From assembly GCF_040932435.1 (NCBI RefSeq), contig NZ_JBFQGA010000005.1:1-64000 (forward strand): a stretch of 64,000 nt of DNA. Reading direction: 5' to 3'. Position 1 is the first letter of the stretch. Each line of letters begins with the position of its first letter. A program made the position numbers and the translations under genes. Shown here in pieces: positions 24,192 through 33,212 of this stretch. Source of the stretch: Kluyvera sp040932435 (GTDB lineage: Bacteria; Pseudomonadota; Gammaproteobacteria; Enterobacterales; Enterobacteriaceae). Under the pieces are notes generated by a model, which made no database searches, was not told the origin of the DNA, and saw nothing but the letters and a program-made list of their open reading frames with translations.

Positions 24192-26246
24192 ATGTGGCGC
24201 AGGCTGATTTACCATCCGGAAGTCAACTATGCACTGCGGCAAACGCTGGTGTTATGTTTGCCGGTCGCCATTGGCCTTCTCTTCGGGCATCTTCAGCAAG
24301 GTCTCTTGTTCTCTCTGGTTCCAGCCTGCTGCAATATCGCCGGTCTCGACACGCCGCATAAACGCTTTTTTAAGCGTCTGACCATCGGCGGTTGCCTGTT
24401 TGCTGGATGTAGCCTTGCCGTACAGTTGCTGTTGGCACGTGACATCCCGCTGCCTTTAATACTGACCTGTCTTGCACTGCTCCTCGGCGTCACGGCGGAG
24501 ATTAGCGCACTGCACGGGCGACTATTGCCGGCATCGCTCATTGCCTCAATCTTTACCCTAAGCCTCGCGGGCAATATGCCAATCTGGCAACCGCTGCTGC
24601 TCTACGCGCTGGGCACGCTATGGTATGGCTTATTCAACTGGTGGTGGTTTTGGATGTGGCGGGAACAGCCGCTGCGCGAATCGTTAAGCCTGCTTTATCG
24701 CCAGCTTGCCGACTACTGTGAAGCCAAATATAGCCTGCTGACCCAGCATACCGATCCGAATACCGCCCTGCCCCCGCTGTTGAACCGTCAGCAGAAAGTG
24801 GTGGATTTAATTTCCCAATGTTACCAGCAGCTACACATGCTGGCAGCCAATCAGCATAACGACTACAAGCGCCTGCTGCGCGCCTTCCAGGTTGGCTTGG
24901 ATTTGCAAGAACATATCTCCGTCAGCCTGCACCAGCCAGAAGAGGTGCAAAAACTGGTTGAACGTAGCCATGCTGAAGCGGTGATCCGCTGGAACGCACA
25001 AACCGTCGCCGCCCGCCTGCGTGTTCTGGCGGACGATATTCTCTACCATCGCTATCCCAGCCGCTTCACGATGGAAAAACAGATAGGCGCACTGGATAAG
25101 ATTGCCCACCAGCACCCGGATAACCCGGTAGGACAATTCTGCGCTTGGCACTTCAGCCGCATTGCTAAAGTACTGCGCGGGCAACGTCCCCTCTATCCGC
25201 GTAACCTGATGGCGGATAAAGAGCGTCGACTGCCGCTGTTCCCGGCGCTGAAAAGCTATCTGTCGCTGAAATCACCGGCGCTGCGCAACGCCGCTCGTCT
25301 GAGCGTGATGCTCAGCATCGCCAGTCTGATGGGAGTAGCGCTACATTTACCCAAGCCATATTGGATCTTGATGACGGTCCTGCTAGTCACGCAAAACGGC
25401 TACGGCGCGACGCGGGTACGTATTTTCCACCGTGCGGCAGGCACGCTCGCCGGCCTTGTTATCGCCGCCATCGCTCTGCACTTCCATACACCGCAGGGAT
25501 TGGCGCTTTCCGGCATGTTAATCATTACCCTCGGTAGTTATCTGATTATTCGCCGTAACTACGGCTGGGCGACCGTGGGATTCACCGTTACCGCGGTATA
25601 TACGCTGCAAATACTGACGCTCAACGGGGAACAATTTATCGTGGCCCGCTTTATCGATACCATCATCGGCTGCCTGATTGCCTTCGGCGGGATGCTATGG
25701 TTGTGGCCACAGTGGCAAAGCGGCCAGCTCAGGCAAAACGCTCAGGCGGCACTGGAGGCCGATCAGGAAGCGATTCGTCTGATCCTAAGCCCCGACCCGC
25801 AGGCGCCAAAGCTTGCTTACTTACGCATGCGCGTAAATCAGGCGCACAACACGCTATTCAACACGCTCAATCAGGCAATGCAGGAGCCGGGGTTTAACTC
25901 GCGCTATCTGGAAGACATGAAGCTGTGGGTGACCCACAGTCAGTTTATCGTCGAACATATCAACGCCATGACCACGCTGGCACGTGAACACGAAATGCTA
26001 ACGCCCAATCTGGCGCAACAGTATCTGGAGTCATGTGAAATTGGGCTTCAGCGCTGTCAGCAGCGTCTGGAGTATGATGAGGCGGGGAGCAGCGGCGAGA
26101 CTAACATTATGGAGTCGCCGGACGCGCTGTCCCACGGGCCGTTAAGCACCATGGAACAGCATCTCCAGCGTATTCTGGGACATCTAAACACCATGCACAC
26201 CATTTCGTCGGTGGCTTGGCGCCAGCGTCCACGGCACCGGATTTAA
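24192..26246 (+). CDS. yhfK: YccS/YhfK family inner-membrane protein
   Basis: This 684-residue inner-membrane protein is of the FUSC-like YccS/YhfK family, related to the membrane part of aromatic-acid efflux proteins; its substrate is unknown. The N-terminal half has several helices (about 15-145), then a soluble section (about 160-355), a second membrane block (about 385-500) and a cytoplasmic tail. It follows the crp terminator closely. In E. coli it is followed at once by convergent argD; here a 5.6-kb fimbrial block intervenes. It is slightly shorter than the E. coli protein as I recall it, with no visible break. Confidence 0.9.
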   Translation: MWRRLIYHPEVNYALRQTLVLCLPVAIGLLFGHLQQGLLFSLVPACCNIAGLDTPHKRFFKRLTIGGCLFAGCSLAVQLLLARDIPLPLILTCLALLLGVTAEISALHGRLLPASLIASIFTLSLAGNMPIWQPLLLYALGTLWYGLFNWWWFWMWREQPLRESLSLLYRQLADYCEAKYSLLTQHTDPNTALPPLLNRQQKVVDLISQCYQQLHMLAANQHNDYKRLLRAFQVGLDLQEHISVSLHQPEEVQKLVERSHAEAVIRWNAQTVAARLRVLADDILYHRYPSRFTMEKQIGALDKIAHQHPDNPVGQFCAWHFSRIAKVLRGQRPLYPRNLMADKERRLPLFPALKSYLSLKSPALRNAARLSVMLSIASLMGVALHLPKPYWILMTVLLVTQNGYGATRVRIFHRAAGTLAGLVIAAIALHFHTPQGLALSGMLIITLGSYLIIRRNYGWATVGFTVTAVYTLQILTLNGEQFIVARFIDTIIGCLIAFGGMLWLWPQWQSGQLRQNAQAALEADQEAIRLILSPDPQAPKLAYLRMRVNQAHNTLFNTLNQAMQEPGFNSRYLEDMKLWVTHSQFIVEHINAMTTLAREHEMLTPNLAQQYLESCEIGLQRCQQRLEYDEAGSSGETNIMESPDALSHGPLSTMEQHLQRILGHLNTMHTISSVAWRQRPRHRI

Positions 26247-26746
26247 TACATTCATCATTTTTTGAATATTATAATTATCATTTACTTTCTGTATGTAGGT
26301 GAATGAACGTAACCGACACATCTGGAAATTAAATCATCAAGGGAATGTATATTTACAAGCAAAAACATTCATCTGGTATGTTTCTTATGTAAAAAGCAAT
26401 CAAAGGCACTTTGTAAATTGATATATTCCCGCACAAAATAAAAAAAATCAAAATCATCATAGTCTCAAATAATTATTAATAGAAATCACCTACACACCCG
26501 AAAAGTCCGATTGCAGACATAAAAATAAAAACAATAAAAATAAGCTTATTTTTCATAGCATGAGCGAATTACAAAATCCAATTCATTTGTTTTTTATCAC
26601 ACAACAATGATTTCAATCAAATCATCACTACTCAACACAATAAATAGCCATGTAGTAGATAAGTCGAAACATTGCTATTTTCATGCCTTAAATGTCAAAA
26701 TATTAAGAATTAAATTGTTTACAATTAATTATTAAAAGGTCATGCA
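26247..26746. promoter_or_regulatory. AT-rich leader of fimbrial operon with palindromes
   Basis: These 500 bases hold no credible gene. They are strikingly AT-rich compared with yhfK. Two symmetric motifs stand out: an 18-bp perfect palindrome AAAAATAAGCTTATTTTT (26536-26553) and a dyad TGATTT-CAATC-AAATCA (26608-26624). The latter contains ATGAT-N4-ATCAA (26607-26620), one base from the FNR consensus. AAAGG lies just before the pilin start. The promoter is expected here; no invertible-element recombinase gene or flanking long inverted repeat is visible. Confidence 0.6.
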
Positions 26747-27307
26747 ATGAAAAAAACACTGCTAAGCGCGACTCTCGTAATGGGTTTACTTTCTATGAAT
26801 TCCATACAGGCAAGTAATAACATTACTTTCAATGGTAAAATTACAAGTAGCACCTGTACACCAACTATTAACGGGCAAACTGATGGAACTGTAACCTTAC
26901 CAACCGTATCGACCAACGCATTTACGGGTGAAACGGCGGGACGAACACAATTCAATATTGATGCTAAAGATTGTTTGGGCACGGTAGAGAAAACTGTAGC
27001 AGCATTTTTTGAACCTGATGCTATTAACATTGATCCTACAACTGGTTTACTGAATAACGTAGCACCCGCTACACCGACACCTGCCGATAATGTGAAGTTA
27101 CAGCTACTCGATGGTAAAAATGGAAATCCAATTAAAGTGGGTTACCAAGATCAATCCGCTACAGGTGGAACCACCTTTACAGCCTGGGATGCCAGTGGTA
27201 ATGCCACTTTGATTTATTACGTGGAATATAAAAAAGCGGTTGCTGGCAATGTTGTTACTGCTGGCCCTGTCGTTGGAAAAGTAGTTTACAATTTAATGTA
27301 TAAATAA
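26747..27307 (+). CDS. Chaperone-usher fimbrial major pilin
   Basis: This 186-residue secreted pilin has a signal peptide (MKKTLLSATLVMGLLSMNSIQA, cleavage near 22). The mature part starts SNNITFNGKITSSTCTP, the donor-strand pattern of type 1-like pilins, with the two conserved cysteines (ITSSTC near residue 38 and DAKDC near 72) forming the pilin disulfide. It ends with the aromatic beta-zipper GKVVYNLMYK recognised by the chaperone. It is the first and smallest gene of the operon, as usual for the major subunit. I cannot assign it to a named fimbrial type. Confidence 0.9.
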   Translation: MKKTLLSATLVMGLLSMNSIQASNNITFNGKITSSTCTPTINGQTDGTVTLPTVSTNAFTGETAGRTQFNIDAKDCLGTVEKTVAAFFEPDAINIDPTTGLLNNVAPATPTPADNVKLQLLDGKNGNPIKVGYQDQSATGGTTFTAWDASGNATLIYYVEYKKAVAGNVVTAGPVVGKVVYNLMYK

Positions 27308-27309
27308 AT

Positions 27310-28086
27310 ATGAATGGCATGTTAAATTCACAACCTAAATTACCCGAGCTAAACAAATTTAAAAAAAACAGCATCAAATATATAAAAATGATGCTGTACA
27401 CTAGCATTTTATGGATCGCTAATTCTCATGCCGCGATAAGTATTAATGGTACGCGAGTTATTTATCCATCACAAAAAAATGAAGTAACGGTAAACTTAAT
27501 CAACAAAGGAGATGCCCCGGTATTGATTCAAAACTGGATTGATGCCGGTGATGATAAAATATCCTCTGGAAAAATGGCTATGCCATTTTTGGTAACTCCC
27601 CCCATCAATAGAGTTGATCCGGGTAGAGGACAAGCTTTACGCATTAGTTATCTGGGTACGCCAGCATTGCCATTAGATAAAGAATCAGTATTTTGGCTGA
27701 ATGTACTGGAAATTGCAGCTGTGCAACAAGGCACAGATAATGCCAGCCATTTGGATATAGCATTCCGAACCAGAATAAAACTATTTTACCGTCCTGAAAC
27801 GCTAAAGGGTGATGCCAATCGCGCGCCTGAATTACTACAATGGACAGCACACAATAACGGAGCCGTGCAGGTACTTAACCCAACATCTTACTATGTTTCT
27901 TTAGGTGTCGTGACTTACCATGAAAATGGTAAGTCTCATGAGACAGAAGGGAAAATGATTGCGCCAGGTGAAACACAAAAATATCGATTTAAAAATATTT
28001 CAACTACCAATGACATTCATAAACTAAGCTATACTGCAATTAATGACTATGGTGGCGTGACAACATATAAAGCAGGGAAAAAATAG
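27310..28086 (+). CDS. Periplasmic fimbrial chaperone
   Basis: This is a PapD-like chaperone of two immunoglobulin domains that caps pilins by donor-strand complementation. The mature start is near AISINGTRVIYPS (residue 42). The G1-strand segment FRTRIKLFYRPETL (near 150-163) has the conserved basic residue and the typical IKLFYRP motif. The C-terminal domain contains NPTSYYVSLG. The start is uncertain: ATG 27310 lies two bases after the pilin stop with no ribosome site, giving a long leader before the hydrophobic core; ATG 27388 would give a very short one. Coupling to pilin translation is likely. Confidence 0.88.
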   Translation: MNGMLNSQPKLPELNKFKKNSIKYIKMMLYTSILWIANSHAAISINGTRVIYPSQKNEVTVNLINKGDAPVLIQNWIDAGDDKISSGKMAMPFLVTPPINRVDPGRGQALRISYLGTPALPLDKESVFWLNVLEIAAVQQGTDNASHLDIAFRTRIKLFYRPETLKGDANRAPELLQWTAHNNGAVQVLNPTSYYVSLGVVTYHENGKSHETEGKMIAPGETQKYRFKNISTTNDIHKLSYTAINDYGGVTTYKAGKK

Positions 28087-28109
28087 TTTTTGTCATTCTG
28101 GAGCCACTA

Positions 28110-30689
28110 ATGTTCTTTCTAAAAAGGAATTTTAAATATTCTCTGGCGGGAATTTTATGTACTTCCCTTCAGCTTCTTGCGGCAGAAAATATGCCACCAA
28201 TCGCTAAAAATGTTAAATTCAATGAAGGTTTTTTGCGCGATGGTAATAACAACATTGATTTATCACGGTTTGCTAATGGTGCCAATGCATCACCAGGGAA
28301 ATATAAATCAAGTATTGTTATCAATAAAAAACACGCTAGCTATGATGTCGTAGAATTCAAAATAGCAGAAGATAACTCGGTTTATCCATGTCTAACACTT
28401 GAAATTATTAAATTAATTAACTTTAAGCCTGAGCAACTTCCCTCCAATGTCAGAAATGCTCTTTTACCTGATACATCCTGCATTAATTTGCAATATTTAA
28501 TGCCTGAAACACAAATAACTTTTGACAGCAACTTACAGCAACTAAGCATTGACGTCCCGCAAATTTACGTTGATACCCAACCACGAGGAATGGTAAACCC
28601 TAAATTATGGGATGAGGGTATTCCTGCTGCCATGCTGAGTCATTACACCAATATCTATGATTCACATTACAATAATAATACTTCACGATCTCTTTACTCG
28701 TCATTAAATGGTGGCATGAACATTGGGTCCTGGTACTTCCGGCATAACGGATCATATAACTGGGAAAAAGATAACGGCGGACACTACAACACCATTAATT
28801 CATATCTGCAACATGACGTTAGTTTTCTACGAGGACGAATGATTGTCGGCCAATCAAATACTAGCGGGCAACTTTTTGATTCAATACAATTTACTGGTGT
28901 GCAGCTTGCCAGCGATGACAGAATGCTGCCAGAATCCCAGCGAGGATACGCACCAGAAATCCGAGGCATAGCAAAAACAAATGCCAAAGTCATTATTAAA
29001 CAACAAGGGCAGGTGATTTATGAAACAACTGTCACCCCTGGCGCATTTGTTATTAATGATTTATATCCCTCTGGCTATGGCGGAAATTTGGATGTTTCTA
29101 TCCAGGAGGCAGATGGCTCACAACAGAACTTCACCATACCTTATGCTTCTGTCGCACAGCTATTACGCCCTGGTGCACAACAGTATAGTGTCACGGTAGG
29201 GAAACTACGTGATAATACATTATCCGATGAACCCGTATTATATGAAGCCACTTATCAACGCGGATTGACGAATACATTCACCGGGTACACCGGTGGGCAG
29301 TTGAGTCAATATTACCGGGCAATACTACTGGGCACAGCCGTAGGTACGAGATGGGGAGCATTCGGCGCTGATATCACACAAGCTTATACCCAGCTTGGAT
29401 CAAATGCTGGCGGGAATCTATCCGGTCAGAGTTACCGCATAAACTACAGTAAATATATTACTGAAACTCAGAGCAATATCACCCTAGCCGCCTATCGTTT
29501 TTCCAGCCGGAATTATCTGGACTATATGACGGCGATGCAAACCAGAAACGCGGCGAAAACAAGTGATAATATCAACGCTATCCAACGCTCCAAAAATCGT
29601 TTTTCCGTGACAATTAATCAGGATATTAATGATAGCTGGGGTAGTTTTTACGCCAGTGCCTCAATGGAAAATTACTGGAATTCCTCAGCTCGTCACAAAC
29701 AGTATCAGTTTGGTTATTCCAACAGCTATGGCATCGCTAGCTACGATTTCAGTGTTAACCGTAGCCAGAGCGCTTACGGTGAAGCACAAACAAGCTACTC
29801 CCTGAATATCTCCTTTCCACTCTGGATGGTGCAGAAAAACCAGCCCACCGTCAGCGTTCACTATAACCATGACACTGATGGTGCCAGCAGTGAGCAAGTG
29901 GCGCTTTCTGGTTCATTGGGCGAACAGGATAAATACGGCTATAACCTCAACGCCAGCAATGATAGTCATGCAGGAAGCGCTGGTAGCATCAGCGGCTCCT
30001 GGCTGGGAAGCATGGCGTCTGTCAGCGGAAGCTACAGCACAGGCAACGGGTATCATAGTGCTTCTATGGGGATGTCAGGTTCGCTAGTTGCCCATTCGGG
30101 CGGCATAACATTATCTCCTTATACCGGAGATAGCTTTGCGCTAATAGAAGCGAAAGGTGCAGAAGGGGCGAAAATCAGCTCATACAACGCCGCAAAAGTT
30201 GATTCCTTTGGCTATGCCTTATTCCCTACCCTGAATGCGTATCAGAACAACGAAGTCACCATTGATCCACAAGGATCTTCGCTGGACGTTGAATTTGAAA
30301 ATACGTCACAAAAAGTCGTGCCTCGCGCAGGCGCGGTTGTCAAAGTTATCTTTCCCACTCGCTCAGGTACTCCGGTGTTGATTACATCGCAGTTTGATGG
30401 CGAGCCAGTTCCATTTGGTGCGGAGGTATTTGATGAAGCAGGTAATTACGTCGGCGCAGTTACGCAGGGTGGCATAATTTACGCACGCGTATCCAACCAA
30501 AAAGGCATATTGCTGGTCAAATGGGGAAGCGATCTGAGTTCTCGCTGCCAAGTCAGCTATATATTAATGCCTGCCTCCGCTAATGAATCAGCAAGAAAGT
30601 ACCTACAACAATTTAATGCACCATGTCAGATGCCAGCGTCCCCCCGACTACTCGGTGATACGAACACGACAATGGCTAATAATCATTAG
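28110..30689 (+). CDS. Outer-membrane fimbrial usher
   Basis: The usher is the outer-membrane pore that receives chaperone-pilin complexes and assembles the fibre. The 859-residue protein has a signal sequence (about 1-25), an N-terminal chaperone-binding domain (about 30-165, starting VKFNEGFL), a 24-strand beta-barrel with a plug domain (about 230-330, with RGIAKTNAKVIIKQQGQVIYETTVTPGAF features), and C-terminal domains after about 690. C-terminal cysteines (SRCQVSYIL and APCQMP) match the usual disulfide. Ribosome site CTGGAG precedes it. It is intact and full length for the family. Confidence 0.94.
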   Translation: MFFLKRNFKYSLAGILCTSLQLLAAENMPPIAKNVKFNEGFLRDGNNNIDLSRFANGANASPGKYKSSIVINKKHASYDVVEFKIAEDNSVYPCLTLEIIKLINFKPEQLPSNVRNALLPDTSCINLQYLMPETQITFDSNLQQLSIDVPQIYVDTQPRGMVNPKLWDEGIPAAMLSHYTNIYDSHYNNNTSRSLYSSLNGGMNIGSWYFRHNGSYNWEKDNGGHYNTINSYLQHDVSFLRGRMIVGQSNTSGQLFDSIQFTGVQLASDDRMLPESQRGYAPEIRGIAKTNAKVIIKQQGQVIYETTVTPGAFVINDLYPSGYGGNLDVSIQEADGSQQNFTIPYASVAQLLRPGAQQYSVTVGKLRDNTLSDEPVLYEATYQRGLTNTFTGYTGGQLSQYYRAILLGTAVGTRWGAFGADITQAYTQLGSNAGGNLSGQSYRINYSKYITETQSNITLAAYRFSSRNYLDYMTAMQTRNAAKTSDNINAIQRSKNRFSVTINQDINDSWGSFYASASMENYWNSSARHKQYQFGYSNSYGIASYDFSVNRSQSAYGEAQTSYSLNISFPLWMVQKNQPTVSVHYNHDTDGASSEQVALSGSLGEQDKYGYNLNASNDSHAGSAGSISGSWLGSMASVSGSYSTGNGYHSASMGMSGSLVAHSGGITLSPYTGDSFALIEAKGAEGAKISSYNAAKVDSFGYALFPTLNAYQNNEVTIDPQGSSLDVEFENTSQKVVPRAGAVVKVIFPTRSGTPVLITSQFDGEPVPFGAEVFDEAGNYVGAVTQGGIIYARVSNQKGILLVKWGSDLSSRCQVSYILMPASANESARKYLQQFNAPCQMPASPRLLGDTNTTMANNH

Positions 30690-30718
30690 TGATTTGACGG
30701 GTAAAGAGGAAAAATATT

Positions 30719-31786
30719 ATGCGGTGGTATGACAATAGAACAATATTATTGAAGCGAATAAGCCTGCCCGAAGCACAGTGGCTCAAAAAGTTAGCCCCCC
30801 TATCTTATCTATTATTACTGGGAATAGGATATGGGGTTATTTCGCCTAATCTTGCTCATGCGTTTGAGTGCGCTGGTGGTATTGTATCAGCCAAGGCTAC
30901 ACTGACGCCATCATCAAATGGCGCACCATATCCAGATATTATCCTAACGCCTTCAACTATTTCGTGTGACGGGAAAGCCAATTATAACGATGGGTTGCGT
31001 GTATACGGTGCGCCAACGGTCAGCGGAGTCTTAAAGGGCTATGAAGTAACGCATCTAAAAATTGCCGGAGGAGACGACATTGACGCGCCGATTAAGCTGC
31101 CGAACGGAAATCAATATTGCACATGGCCAGCTACAAATTGTAGGGCAGGCAAAACTGAGACAACACGCGCCGCCCCGGTAACCATTACATTAAAGCGAGA
31201 GAGTTATACTCCCGGAATGGGGGGATTCAGCCTTCCCACTGGGACGGTAGTCGCTGTGCTAAACCAGGATCAGCGTTCAACAGTATGCGGCGGTTGGTGC
31301 GGCAACAGGTATCGATACAATTTTACCTATAAATTGTCAGCACCGCTCGTCGTTCCCGCACATACCTGTACGGTGACAAGCGAGAGCGATCAGAGCATCA
31401 CGTTGCCTGCGGTCTCAGCCACAAATATGCAGTCTCACGGGACGGGGCGTTACTCTAGTGAATCACAAGCTTTCCATATTGATTTAGCCTGCGATATTCA
31501 TACGATAGTCGAGATGAAATTTGATGGCACTGCAATGTCAGGAAGCACACCAGCTAATACTGTGCTCGCCAATACGGAAAGTGGCGTTAATAATGTTGGG
31601 TTTCAGATTTTATTCAACAATGACCCCCTGAAACCCGTGATACTAGGAGCAACCACTACCGTCGTAAATGACTCTGCTGTGCAGGAGTCTCTGTCTTATA
31701 CAGCCTATTATTATTTTAAGGGCGGCGCTTCCTTAAACCCTGGTGTTATAACAGCCAGAGCTGTGTATACGCTGAACTATCGTTAG
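30719..31786 (+). CDS. Two-domain fimbrial tip protein (putative adhesin)
   Basis: This 355-residue secreted protein has a long signal region ending at LAHA (about residue 48). The mature N-terminal domain (about 49-215) is Cys-rich (FECAGG, TISCDG, QYCTWPATNCRAG, TVCGGWCGNRYRY) and is probably the receptor-binding lectin-like domain. The C-terminal domain (about 220-355) is a pilin domain with HTCTV and LACD cysteines and the closing strand ARAVYTLNYR. Position after the usher and two-domain layout indicate a tip adhesin. I recognise no specific receptor family. Confidence 0.8.
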   Translation: MRWYDNRTILLKRISLPEAQWLKKLAPLSYLLLLGIGYGVISPNLAHAFECAGGIVSAKATLTPSSNGAPYPDIILTPSTISCDGKANYNDGLRVYGAPTVSGVLKGYEVTHLKIAGGDDIDAPIKLPNGNQYCTWPATNCRAGKTETTRAAPVTITLKRESYTPGMGGFSLPTGTVVAVLNQDQRSTVCGGWCGNRYRYNFTYKLSAPLVVPAHTCTVTSESDQSITLPAVSATNMQSHGTGRYSSESQAFHIDLACDIHTIVEMKFDGTAMSGSTPANTVLANTESGVNNVGFQILFNNDPLKPVILGATTTVVNDSAVQESLSYTAYYYFKGGASLNPGVITARAVYTLNYR

Positions 31787-31823
31787 CGTTCAAAAACCCG
31801 CTGACATTGTATATTGTTTTTAC

Positions 31824-31878
31824 ATGATGGTCCGGAAGCGATAAGTTTTCACAAATATAACCATTTCTGGACCATCAT
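31824..31878. repeat. Inverted repeat at right end of fimbrial block
   Basis: Two 14-base arms, ATGATGGTCCGGAA (31824-31837) and TTCTGGACCATCAT (31865-31878), are complementary except for one G/T position, around a 27-base loop. They lie between the adhesin stop and the convergent argD stop. No T-run follows, so it is not a standard intrinsic terminator; it could be a transcript-end structure or a remnant of the insertion. Confidence 0.6.
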
Positions 31879-31904
31879 ATTACTCAAACATCCATGATAA
31901 AAAC

Positions 31905-33128
31905 TCAATAGTTTCTGACCACCTGCGCTACCGCCTGAGCGAAGCGTTGCATCCCTTCGTCAATATCGGCCTCTTCCACCACCAGCGATGGCGCAAATCG
32001 CATCACATCCGGCCCGGCATTAAGTACCATGACGCCGATCTCAGCCGCTGCATACAGGAAATCACGTGCCCGGCCTTTGTACTTCGCATTGAGTTCCGCG
32101 CCAATCAGCAGCCCCATGCCACGTACATCGCTGAAAACATCGCACTTCGCATTAATTTGCTGCAAATGCTGAACAAAGCGTTCACGTCTAGCGCTTACGC
32201 CGTTGAGTACTTCCGACGTATTGATAATATCAAACGCCGCACCGGCGACGGCACAGGCCAGCGGGTTACCGCCGTAGGTTGAGCCATGTGAACCGACGTG
32301 GAACGCGCTGGCGATATCTTCAGTGGTTAACACAACGCTCACTGGAAATCCGCCACCCAGCGCTTTAGCGCTGGTCAGAATGTCCGGCGTCACGCCGTAA
32401 TGCATATAAGCAAACAGTGAACCGGTACGCCCCATCCCGCTTTGTACTTCATCAAATACCAGTAGCGCCTGATGCTTATCACACAACGCGCGTAGCCCCT
32501 GCAAGAATTCCGGGGTTGCCGCCAGCACGCCGCCTTCGCCTTGGATTGGCTCAACCACAATGGCGCAGGTGTGATCGTCCATCACCGCTTCTACCGCATG
32601 CAAATCATTGAACGGCACGTGGATTATGTCGGCAGGTTTTGGACCAAAGCCGTCGGAGTACTTCGGCTGGCCGCCAACGGAGACGGTAAACAGTGAGCGC
32701 CCGTGGAAGGCGTTATGGAAAGCGATGATCTTAGTTTTGTACGGGCTATGACGAGTCGAGGCGTAATAACGCGCCAGCTTGAAGGCGGTTTCGTTGGCTT
32801 CGGTGCCGGAGTTCATAAACACCACACGCTCGGCGAAGGTGGCGTCCACAAGCTTCTGGCCCAAGCGCAGCGCTGGCTCGTTGGTGAACACGTTACTGGT
32901 ATGCCACAACGTCTCGCCCTGGGTTTTCAATGCTTCAACCAGCGCGGGATGGCAATGGCCCAGCGCCGTCACCGCAATACCACCGGCAAAATCCACGTAC
33001 TCTTTGCCTTGCTGATCCCACACGCGGCTTCCTTTGCCCTTTACCGGAATAAATTCCGCTGGTGCATAGATTGGCAAAATGACCTGATCGAAGGTCGCGC
33101 GGGTGATTGCAGGTTGTTTGGTTTCCAT
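31905..33128 (-). CDS. argD: Acetylornithine / succinyldiaminopimelate aminotransferase ArgD
   Basis: ArgD is a PLP-dependent class III aminotransferase, acting in arginine synthesis (N-acetylornithine) and in lysine synthesis (succinyl-diaminopimelate). The 407-residue protein has the PLP lysine in TSAKALGGGFP (Lys255), the phosphate-binding MNSGTEANETAFKLAR (from about 103) and the aspartate in VFDEVQSGMGRTG. In E. coli it is repressed by ArgR; a weak ARG-box-like region lies upstream. Its neighbour pabA is on the same strand, 84 bases upstream of it. Confidence 0.96.
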   Translation of the reverse strand: METKQPAITRATFDQVILPIYAPAEFIPVKGKGSRVWDQQGKEYVDFAGGIAVTALGHCHPALVEALKTQGETLWHTSNVFTNEPALRLGQKLVDATFAERVVFMNSGTEANETAFKLARYYASTRHSPYKTKIIAFHNAFHGRSLFTVSVGGQPKYSDGFGPKPADIIHVPFNDLHAVEAVMDDHTCAIVVEPIQGEGGVLAATPEFLQGLRALCDKHQALLVFDEVQSGMGRTGSLFAYMHYGVTPDILTSAKALGGGFPVSVVLTTEDIASAFHVGSHGSTYGGNPLACAVAGAAFDIINTSEVLNGVSARRERFVQHLQQINAKCDVFSDVRGMGLLIGAELNAKYKGRARDFLYAAAEIGVMVLNAGPDVMRFAPSLVVEEADIDEGMQRFAQAVAQVVRNY

Positions 33129-33149
33129 GTCATGCCCTTCTTCAAACGA

Positions 33150-33190
33150 TGAAGCAATGATTGTGAGAATATATACACAAAATATGCATA
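33150..33190 (-). promoter_or_regulatory. Possible ArgR boxes upstream of argD
   Basis: Read on the minus strand, TATGCATATTTTGTGTAT and the adjoining TATATTCTCACAATC are AT-rich partial palindromes resembling a pair of degenerate ARG boxes, 22-60 bases before the argD start. The match is weak and the call depends on the known ArgR control of argD in relatives. Confidence 0.35.
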
Positions 33191-33212
33191 AAAAATCACA
33201 TCATGGCAACTA

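Noticed and set aside
26247..26746. Invertible phase-variation switch upstream of the fimbrial pilin
   Set aside because: No long inverted repeat pair flanking a promoter and no tyrosine recombinase gene were seen in or near the block; the palindromes present are single short dyads.
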